A DNA stretch of 64,000 bases from a bacterium (lineage in GTDB: Bacteria > Planctomycetota > UBA1135 > UBA2386): assembly GCA_030432695.1 (NCBI GenBank), contig JAUILN010000001.1, forward strand, positions 558,001-622,000. Direction: 5' to 3'. Under the pieces are notes generated by a model. That model saw nothing but the letters and a program-made list of their open reading frames with translations. It searched no databases and was not told where the DNA came from. Shown piece by piece: positions 58,205 through 64,000 of this stretch. Made by a program: the position numbers and the translations under genes. Within the stretch, counting starts at the first letter, position 1; each line of letters begins with the position of its first letter.

Positions 58205-59215
58205 TCACAGACCGAGCAGCACCGCGTTCGAGAAGTGCAGCACCGTCGCCGTGCCCGGCGGCAGCACCACCGTCTGGCTGGTGAGCTGTTGGCCGTGCAG
58301 GCCCGGATCGGCCGGCAGCGGCAGCGTCACCTGCCACGTGCCGGTCGGGGTGGTGTCGAACGGCAGGTTGCCGAGGCCTGCGGCGGGCGAAGGGTAGAGC
58401 AGGCATGCACCGATCGGCAGCGGTGCCGGGGGGCCGAAAGACAGGGTGAACACTCCGGGCCGGCCAGTCAGCGTGTTGGTGAGGAAGAAGCCGACGTTGC
58501 TGCCGAGGCGCGGGATCGACGCGGTGTGCAGGTCGTTGGCCGGGCAGGCGGTGCCGACCGTGGCCGATGTCGCGACCTGCGTGACGCGGAAGCGCACCAG
58601 CGTCGAGTCGCCGTTGTAGCGCTGGTTCCGGCCAAAGCCGACATTGGCGTCGACGGCGTCCCCGGCGAGGCAGGTGAGGACCCGGCGGAACGAGTGCGCC
58701 GGAGTCCAGGTGGCGGAGTTGCAGTCGGGGGGACCGTCGAATGAGTTGAGTTCCGCGGAGGTGAGGGTCGCGAGGTTGTGCAGCACCGCGACGTCGCTGT
58801 TGGTGGGGAACGAGAAGTCGACGCCGGCGAAGTCGACCTCGACGTAGTAGTCGCCGTCGGCCGGCGCGGTCCAGCGGAGCACCGCGTTCTCGCCGGCCTG
58901 GCCGGGGTGGAGTGCGATCTGGCCGGCGGGGAGCCGGACCGAGGTGCAGCACTCGGTCCGCGCATCGGGGCTGCGGGTGATCGCCGGGAACTGCGGGAAG
59001 CGGTTCGACCAGCCGCGCAGATTGCTGCAGTACACCACGTCTTTCTGGGTGAACGCGTTGAGCGGTGCGCCGCGGTTGCCGGACCAGCCGTAGGTCCAGC
59101 CGAGGTGGGGATTCGCGGTCGCCGAGAAGTCGCGGGCCGCGTCCCAGGTGGGGGATTGGGCGGTGAGGGTGGCGGCGATCAGGAAGGGGACGATGCGTTG
59201 CAGGATGTGGATCAT
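58205..59215 (-). CDS. Secreted protein with planctomycete C-terminal module
   Basis: The predicted protein has 336 residues. A signal peptide (ILQRIVPFLIAATLTAQ) precedes a body with a beta-sandwich feel (ENAVLRWTAPADGDYYVEVD resembles bacterial pre-peptidase C-terminal or CARDB-like strands). There are paired Cys around TECC and at PPDC/LTC. The last 130 residues, from VGTACPANDL through GACLLYPSPA to FSNAVLLGL, resemble the C-terminal module of the kelch protein at 47186. Only 4 bp separate its stop from that of the oxidoreductase gene. Function unknown. Confidence 0.65.
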   Translation of the reverse strand: MIHILQRIVPFLIAATLTAQSPTWDAARDFSATANPHLGWTYGWSGNRGAPLNAFTQKDVVYCSNLRGWSNRFPQFPAITRSPDARTECCTSVRLPAGQIALHPGQAGENAVLRWTAPADGDYYVEVDFAGVDFSFPTNSDVAVLHNLATLTSAELNSFDGPPDCNSATWTPAHSFRRVLTCLAGDAVDANVGFGRNQRYNGDSTLVRFRVTQVATSATVGTACPANDLHTASIPRLGSNVGFFLTNTLTGRPGVFTLSFGPPAPLPIGACLLYPSPAAGLGNLPFDTTPTGTWQVTLPLPADPGLHGQQLTSQTVVLPPGTATVLHFSNAVLLGL

Positions 59216-59327
59216 GGCGTGGGCTCGGGTGCGGTCGGCGGAACGGGGAGACGTGCGAGGGGGGCGCGGCCTGGGGGCCACGGACTCGCCGAAAGTCCTG
59301 CGCTTCGCGTCGCGCGGAGTGGGCCGG

Positions 59328-59333
59328 TAACCT
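59328..59333 (+). promoter_or_regulatory. -10-like TAACCT for a leaderless mRNA
   Basis: TAACCT ends 6 nt before the ATG at 59340, in the context GGCCGG-TAACCTG, as at 2359. No ribosome site is visible before the ATG. Confidence 0.4.
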
Positions 59334-59339
59334 GTTCCC

Positions 59340-61946
59340 ATGGGTTTCCCCGCGCCGTCGTGGCACCTTCTCCGGACGATCGGAGCGACAGCTTGTCTGG
59401 TCCTGATGGTCGGTCTGGCCCCTCTCGCGGCCCAGGCAGGCGACCGGAAGGACCCCGAGGGGATGGTCCAGGCTCCGCCGCCTGCCGACCTGGACATTCC
59501 GGCCGCGCCGGTGCGGAGTGCCGAGGAGGAACTCGAGACCTTCTCGATCGAGGCCGGCTACCGGATCGAGCTCGTCGCCGCCGAACCGATGGTCGAGGAT
59601 CCGGTGGCGATCGCGTTCGACGCCGCGGGGCGGATGTGGGTGGTCGAGATGCGCGGGATCATGCGCAACGTCGAGGGCGACGGAGAGCGCGAGCCGGTCG
59701 GGCGGATCGCGGTGCTGACCGACGGCGACGGGGACGGGCGGTTCGACCTCCGGCACGTGTATCTCGACGGGCTGGCCCTGCCGCGCGCCGTCCTGCCCCT
59801 CGGCGGAGGAGAGGCTCTGGTCCTGGCACCGCCGCACTTCTGGCACTGCAAGGACACCGACGGGGATCTGGTCTGCGACACCAAGGAGACCGTCGGCGAC
59901 ACCTTCCAGAACGGATTCACCGACCCGGAGCACGCCGCCAACACGCCGACCTTCGGGCTCGACGGCTGGATCCACTTCTCCAACTACCCGCGGCGAGCCC
60001 GCTACGCCGACGGGCTGTGGTCCTGGGAGCCGGTTGCGCACGGCGGACAGTGGGGCTGGAGCTTCGACGACTTCGGTACGCCCTGGTTCAACACCAACAG
60101 CGATCACCTGCGGGCCCACTTCGCGCCGGCGCGATACGCGGCCCGGCACCCGGGGCTGGCCGATCCGGCCTTTGCCAACCAGCGGGTCGGCCACAGCCAG
60201 GAGGTCTGGCCCGGACGCATCACGCCCGGTGTGAACCGCGGCTACCGCAAGGGGACACTGCGCGAGGACTTCACCTTGGCCCGCTTCACCGCGGTCTGCG
60301 GTCCTGGGGTCTACCGCGCCGAGGCGATCCCCGAGTTTCGCGGCCAGGTGTTCATTCCGGAGCCGTCGGCGAACCTGGTGCGGCGTGAGGTGGTGTCGCC
60401 CGACGGCGTGCGCTTCCGCAGCGAGAACGCGCTCCACGAGGCCGAGTTCTGGACCTCGCAGGACGAGCGCTTCCGGCCGGTGAACGCGCTGACCGGTCCC
60501 GAGGGCGGGCTCTACGTGGTCGACCTCTACCGCGGCATCCTGCAGCATCGCAACTACCTGACGACCTACCTGCGCCGGCAGATCGAGGAGCGCGGGCTGG
60601 ACCAGGGCATCCACCTCGGCCGGATCTGGCGGGTGGTGAAGGAGGGTGGCGGAGTGCTCGCCGCGATGCCCGACCTGGAAGCTGCGGACGCGGCAGGTCT
60701 CGCGGCGGCGATCGCTTCGCCCAACGGCGTGGTGCGGGATCTCGCGCAGCGAGAGATCGCACGACGCGGTGTGCGTGAGGTGGCGGCGCCGCTGCGTGCG
60801 CTGCTCGGTCGCGGAGAAACGGCTCCGGAGGTGAAGGTCAGCGCGCTGTGGAGCCTCGAAGGGGTCGGGATGCTCGATCGGTCGTCACTGGTGCGGGGGC
60901 TCCAGGACCCGGACGCACGGGTGCGCGAGCACGCGGTGCGATTGACCGAGGCGCGGCTCGGTGGCAGCGACCTGGATGGGGTGTTGCTGGGTCGGTTGAT
61001 CGGCGTCGGCCGGCGCGAGACCGAACCGCGGGTGCTGATGCAGTTGGCGTTCTCGCTGGGAGGCGTGTCACCCGGCAACGAGCGGATGCGGGATGCCGCG
61101 GAGCGCGCGCTCCTGGGGATTCTCACCGCCCACGGCGAGGACCCGGTGATCCGCGACGCGGTGGTCAGCGGCCTCGGCGGCCGGGAGGTCCGGTTCCTGG
61201 AGCGGATCGCCGCCGACGAGGCATGGCACGAGGAGTCGAAGCCACGCCGCGACGCGCTCCGGAGGATTGCGTCGGCGGCCACGGGCAGTCGTGACGGCGT
61301 CTCGCTCCTGGAGCTGATGACTCGAGCGGCGCACGACGAGCAGGCGTGGCGCCGCGATGCGGTGGTGCTCGGCATCGTCGACCGTCTGCCGAAGAAGGGC
61401 GCGCGACCGCTGGAGGTTCGCGGCGAGGAGTCGGTCCGCGACGAGCTGTTGGCCAGCCTGGCCGGTGGCGAGTCGGCGAGGCATGCCGAGCGACTGCGTG
61501 AAGGGATCGTCTTCGGCGCCGCGGCGACAGCTCGTGCCCTCACCGACGCGGAACGGAGCCGCCTCGAGCACGGCCGCGGCCTGTACGCCGTGCACTGTCA
61601 GCAGTGCCACCAACCCAGTGGCGAAGGCCTGGCCGGGGTCGCCCCACCGCTGCGCGGCTCGGAGTGGGTCCTAGGCAGTCCCGAGCGCCTGACCCGCATC
61701 GTCCTCCACGGTCTCACGGGTCCGATCGAGGTCGATGGCAAGCTCTACGACTTCCCGACCATGCCCGACCACGGTCGCCTGCCCGACGGCGACCTCGCGG
61801 CGATCCTCACCTGGCTTCGTCGTGGCTGGGACCACGAGGCCGAGCCGGTGACCCCGACCTTCGTCCAGTCGGTCCGCGCCGCCGAGTCCTCCCGCTCGCA
61901 GCCCTGGACCGCCGCCGAACTCCAGTCCATCGGCCAGGGGGGTTAA
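59340..61946 (+). CDS. PVC-type membrane-bound dehydrogenase / HEAT / cytochrome c protein
   Basis: The predicted protein has 868 residues. After a signal peptide (LVLMVGLAPLAAQA), residues about 60-430 match the Pirellula/Verrucomicrobium N-terminal dehydrogenase propeller (SIEAGYRIELVAAEPMVEDP, GRMWVVEMRG, YVVDLYRGILQHRNYLTTYL). HEAT helices span about 440-720. A cytochrome c domain follows with heme motif CQQCH at 753-757 and probable axial Met808 in FPTMPDHG. The family is a hallmark of planctomycetes and verrucomicrobia and is thought to oxidise sugars with electrons passed to the heme. The TAA stop lies inside the downstream inverted repeat. Confidence 0.9.
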   Translation: MGFPAPSWHLLRTIGATACLVLMVGLAPLAAQAGDRKDPEGMVQAPPPADLDIPAAPVRSAEEELETFSIEAGYRIELVAAEPMVEDPVAIAFDAAGRMWVVEMRGIMRNVEGDGEREPVGRIAVLTDGDGDGRFDLRHVYLDGLALPRAVLPLGGGEALVLAPPHFWHCKDTDGDLVCDTKETVGDTFQNGFTDPEHAANTPTFGLDGWIHFSNYPRRARYADGLWSWEPVAHGGQWGWSFDDFGTPWFNTNSDHLRAHFAPARYAARHPGLADPAFANQRVGHSQEVWPGRITPGVNRGYRKGTLREDFTLARFTAVCGPGVYRAEAIPEFRGQVFIPEPSANLVRREVVSPDGVRFRSENALHEAEFWTSQDERFRPVNALTGPEGGLYVVDLYRGILQHRNYLTTYLRRQIEERGLDQGIHLGRIWRVVKEGGGVLAAMPDLEAADAAGLAAAIASPNGVVRDLAQREIARRGVREVAAPLRALLGRGETAPEVKVSALWSLEGVGMLDRSSLVRGLQDPDARVREHAVRLTEARLGGSDLDGVLLGRLIGVGRRETEPRVLMQLAFSLGGVSPGNERMRDAAERALLGILTAHGEDPVIRDAVVSGLGGREVRFLERIAADEAWHEESKPRRDALRRIASAATGSRDGVSLLELMTRAAHDEQAWRRDAVVLGIVDRLPKKGARPLEVRGEESVRDELLASLAGGESARHAERLREGIVFGAAATARALTDAERSRLEHGRGLYAVHCQQCHQPSGEGLAGVAPPLRGSEWVLGSPERLTRIVLHGLTGPIEVDGKLYDFPTMPDHGRLPDGDLAAILTWLRRGWDHEAEPVTPTFVQSVRAAESSRSQPWTAAELQSIGQGG

Positions 61947-62050
61947 CAACTCGACCCGGCCGGGTTGTTAACCCCCTCCTCGGGCCGTGCCGGCGGATCC
62001 GCGCCGAGGTTCAGGGGTTGACAACCCGGCCGGGTCGAGTTGTTAACCCC
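61939..62050. repeat. Nested inverted repeat (two 37-bp copies, opposite orientation)
   Basis: Copy A (61939-61975) and copy B (62014-62050) are reverse complements except at one position, separated by 38 bp. Each copy is itself an inverted repeat: ggggttaacaac / gttgttaacccc in A. Together they can form a 37-bp stem. The single difference gives a G-U pair in the plus-strand RNA (U61969 with G62020) but an A-C mismatch in the minus-strand RNA. It fills the gap between converging genes and contains the TAA of the upstream gene, so it could be a bidirectional terminator or a small mobile/REP-like element. Confidence 0.7.
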
Positions 62051-62058
62051 CTCTCGGG

Positions 62059-63453
62059 TCAGAGGGGGAGGAACCACACGTTGCGGAAGGAGACGGGATT
62101 GCTGTGGTCCTGCAGCAGCAGGGGGAGCGCTTCCGGTCCTTCCTGCATCCCGGCGCCGGTCTTGGCGGTGATCTCGACGTCGTCGTGGACCAGGGTGTCG
62201 TTCCACCACAGGGTCAGGCGGGCGTTGGCGGTCTTGGTTCCTCCGTCGTCGAAGCGCGCGGGCGTGAAGCGGATCCAGTACTCCTGCCACTCGCCGGCCG
62301 GCTTGCCGGCGTTCACCTCGGGAGCGCGCTGGCGGTAGAGCGAGCCGCAGCCGTTGAACTCGGGCTCGCGGCCGAACGAGTCGAGGATCTGCAGCTCGTA
62401 GCGGCGCTGGATGTAGACGCCGCTGTTGCCCTTGCCCTGACCCTGCTCGCCGTCTTCCTCGGGGATGCGGAAGGACACATGCAGGATGCCGGCGCCGAGT
62501 GGCTCCTTGGTGACGATCGATCCCTTGCCCGGGTTCACGGTCAGCACGCCGTCGGCGACGTCCCATCCCGGCTCGCCGCCGTTCTGCGCGGTCCAGTGCT
62601 CTGCGAGCGAGGTCTCGCTGCCGTCGAACAGCACGCGCGCTCCTGCGGGTGCCTCCGCAAAGCGATCGCCGGCGTCGAGCGTCCAGCGCAGGCCCTGCAG
62701 CAGGGTCCGCTGGTAGTCGTGGTTGGCCCAGACCTCGTGACGATGACCGAGCGAGCAGTAGAACATCCGGCCCGCGCCGACGTCCTTGCACCACGCCACC
62801 GCGTAGTCGTCGTCCTGCTGGCGCTTGCCCTTGCTCACGTCGATCGAGGCGTTGTCGATGCTCATCAGCACCGTCTGCGCGTCGCGACTCCAGTTCTTGA
62901 ACTGGTAGATCTCGTCGTGGGTGACGAACGACGCTCCGAGATGGCGCACGATCGGGTGGTCGGTCCGCTCGACGTTCACGGTCACCTGCTGGTGCCACGG
63001 GTGGCCGTCGAAGTAGCCGCCGATCAGCTCGCCATACGGCGCGAACCGATAGAACGTGTCGGTCGCCGAGTGCACGCCGCAGAACGCGCCGCCGGCCTCG
63101 ACCCAGTCGACGAGGCCCTGCGCGTGCTCCTCCGGGATCGGCAGCTCACCGGTGGTGTAGAACAGCACCGCGTCGAACCCGGCGAGCTGCTCCGGCGCCA
63201 GCATCCCGCAGTCCTGCGACGCGACGATCTCGAAGTGGTCGCCCGCGGCCTCGGTCAGCTCGCGTTCGGCCAGCGCGATCTTGCCGGCCTCGACGCGCTT
63301 GACCACCGGGTGCACGAAGCCGGCGCTGTGGGTGAAGAACAGCACGCGCGGTTTCACGGCACGGGGGAGGTCCTGCGCGGCGAGCGGCGCGACGCAGAGC
63401 GGGCTGAGGAGGACAGGGATGGCGAGGAGAGGGATGGCGAGGGTGCGGAGCAT
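62059..63453 (-). CDS. ThuA domain + DUF1080 (3-keto-disaccharide hydrolase-type) protein
   Basis: The predicted protein has 464 residues. A signal peptide ends near APLAAQ. Residues about 30-245 are a ThuA-like glutamine-amidotransferase-fold domain (VLFFTHSAGFVHPVV, FDAVLFYTTGELPI, GGAFCGVHSATDTFYRF, GRMFYCSLGHRHEVW). Residues about 255-464 are a DUF1080 concanavalin-like domain (WDVADGVLTVNPGKGSIVT, FNGCGSLYRQRAPEVNAGKP, ending VSFRNVWFLPL). Both families occur in sugar utilisation by planctomycetes and Bacteroidetes; DUF1080 members hydrolyse 3-keto-disaccharides. The ATG at 63453 is fixed by the signal peptide. Confidence 0.88.
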   Translation of the reverse strand: MLRTLAIPLLAIPVLLSPLCVAPLAAQDLPRAVKPRVLFFTHSAGFVHPVVKRVEAGKIALAERELTEAAGDHFEIVASQDCGMLAPEQLAGFDAVLFYTTGELPIPEEHAQGLVDWVEAGGAFCGVHSATDTFYRFAPYGELIGGYFDGHPWHQQVTVNVERTDHPIVRHLGASFVTHDEIYQFKNWSRDAQTVLMSIDNASIDVSKGKRQQDDDYAVAWCKDVGAGRMFYCSLGHRHEVWANHDYQRTLLQGLRWTLDAGDRFAEAPAGARVLFDGSETSLAEHWTAQNGGEPGWDVADGVLTVNPGKGSIVTKEPLGAGILHVSFRIPEEDGEQGQGKGNSGVYIQRRYELQILDSFGREPEFNGCGSLYRQRAPEVNAGKPAGEWQEYWIRFTPARFDDGGTKTANARLTLWWNDTLVHDDVEITAKTGAGMQEGPEALPLLLQDHSNPVSFRNVWFLPL

Positions 63454-63640
63454 CACCCCCGCAGCGTAAGGCAACGCGCGGTCCAGGCGAACCGCGCGGG
63501 GTGGCCGTCTCCCCGGTCGGGGGCCGGACCGTGGTGGCGATTGTGGGCGAGGGGGTGTGGTACCCGAACGAGTCCTGCCGCTGACCGACGGGCAGCCCCG
63601 CGACGGTGCGGCGCGCCGCGTTCCTCCCCGGTCTCCGGTC

Positions 63641-64000
63641 ATGGTCCTACCACGCCTCCTCCCTCCTTCGCTCCTCTTGCTGGCACTCGGTGCGCCGGCG
63701 CAGAGCGTGCCGCCGCTGTCCCTCGCCGAAGCCGCCTCGTCGGCCGACTGGATCGTCACCGCGACGGTCCGGTCGTCGCGATCCCGCTGGTCCGACGACC
63801 GCACCACGATCCGGACCTTCGTGGCGCTCGGCGACGTGGTCGTGCACCACGGAACGGTGCCGGGCGGCGAGCCGGTGCTGCGCTTCGACGGTGGTCAGGT
63901 CGGCGACGACCGGATCGCGGTCGCCGGGATGCCGGTGCTTCGCGAGGGGGGCCGCTACCTGCTGTTCGTCCGCGGCAACGGCGAGCACGTGTCACCGATC
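63641..64000 (+). CDS. Secreted protein, 3' end cut off by window
   Basis: The ATG at 63641 opens a frame that runs past the window end (120 codons visible). A Leu-rich signal peptide (LLPPSLLLLALGAPAQS) is followed by a beta-rich segment with VTATVRSSRSRWSDD and the pattern GGQVGDDRIAVAGMPVLREG, a form I associate with small extracytoplasmic beta domains in planctomycete and myxobacterial proteins. No function can be given. The promoter would be in the 187-bp gap shared with the divergent ThuA gene. Confidence 0.65.
   Translation, partial: MVLPRLLPPSLLLLALGAPAQSVPPLSLAEAASSADWIVTATVRSSRSRWSDDRTTIRTFVALGDVVVHHGTVPGGEPVLRFDGGQVGDDRIAVAGMPVLREGGRYLLFVRGNGEHVSPI

Noticed and set aside
58198..58207. 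10-bp palindrome tgatcgatca between convergent genes
   Set aside because: It is made of the two opposing TGA stop codons plus a 4-bp palindromic spacer; too short to be meaningful.
61604..62338. Plus-strand frame with the repeated peptide LTTRPGRVVNPL
   Set aside because: The peptide repeat is only the translation of the inverted DNA repeat; the frame is antisense to the ThuA/DUF1080 gene and out of frame with the cytochrome gene.

Overview
This is a GC-rich, gene-dense chromosomal window, almost entirely protein coding. It looks like a free-living Gram-negative bacterium of the Planctomycetota (PVC group). The evidence is a Pirellula/Verrucomicrobium-type dehydrogenase/cytochrome c (59340-61946), a ThuA + DUF1080 protein, a Gfo/Idh/MocA oxidoreductase, many HEAT/TPR lipoproteins, very large secreted proteins, and outer-membrane functions (TolC-like efflux protein, RseP, ADP-heptose epimerase, LolA-like protein). 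The phylum assignment is inference from gene content. I saw no rRNA, tRNA, CRISPR array, transposase, integrase or prophage gene.

Layout. 1-7202: partial gene, TolC-like protein, HEAT lipoprotein, small membrane protein, CCA-adding/poly(A) polymerase-type enzyme, coiled-coil protein. 7215-11139 (minus): dxr (isoprenoid precursors), an RseP-type protease with four PDZ-like segments, and a UbiA-family prenyltransferase. 11269-13990 (plus): Nudix hydrolase, purM and a TPR protein with 4-bp stop/start overlaps. 14433-20292: degenerate alpha/beta-hydrolase-like secreted protein, membrane-spermidine-synthase-TPR fusion, collagen-like HEAT protein. 20697-27148: inositol monophosphatase-type gene, then a coupled five-gene run (TPR/HEAT lipoprotein, galE, HEAT lipoprotein, DUF366, flippase-like membrane protein). 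27283-30844: PfkB kinase, secreted protein, and a visibly AT-richer M35-like metallopeptidase without a signal peptide. 31031-35021 (minus): ComM/YifB ATPase, a receiver-like protein and a HEAT lipoprotein. 35043-43688 (plus): iodotyrosine-deiodinase-like nitroreductase and a 2622-residue alpha-2-macroglobulin-like protein flanked by TPRs. 43716-50296: HEAT protein, LolA-like protein, hldD, kelch protein, prfC. 50359-56755 (minus): two tandem paralogues of about 1050 residues (beta-propeller, Ca-binding Asp-rich motif, glycine-rich region). 57001-64000: sugar-oxidoreductase-type genes and further secreted proteins.

How the genes fit together. Core metabolism (dxr, purM, cca-type, prfC, galE, hldD) is interspersed with envelope and surface genes. 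At least seven genes carry HEAT repeats, mostly with lipoprotein or Sec signals, which suggests a large periplasmic scaffold repertoire. Non-coding DNA is scarce, but several gaps hold strong hairpins: convergent terminators at 4172-4206 and 18111-18144, and a nested 37-bp inverted repeat at 61939-62050. Other gaps suggest leaderless transcription, with a -10-like hexamer 6-9 nt before the start codon (2371, 35021, 35043, 59340).

The points I would look at first are the Shine-Dalgarno-sequestering pair of alternative hairpins at comM, the 21-bp divergent promoter at 35022-35042, the nested inverted repeat, the thioester-less TPR-A2M fusion, the tandem propeller/glycine-rich paralogues, and the cytoplasmic-looking M35 peptidase. 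No obviously new defence or mobile system was found.
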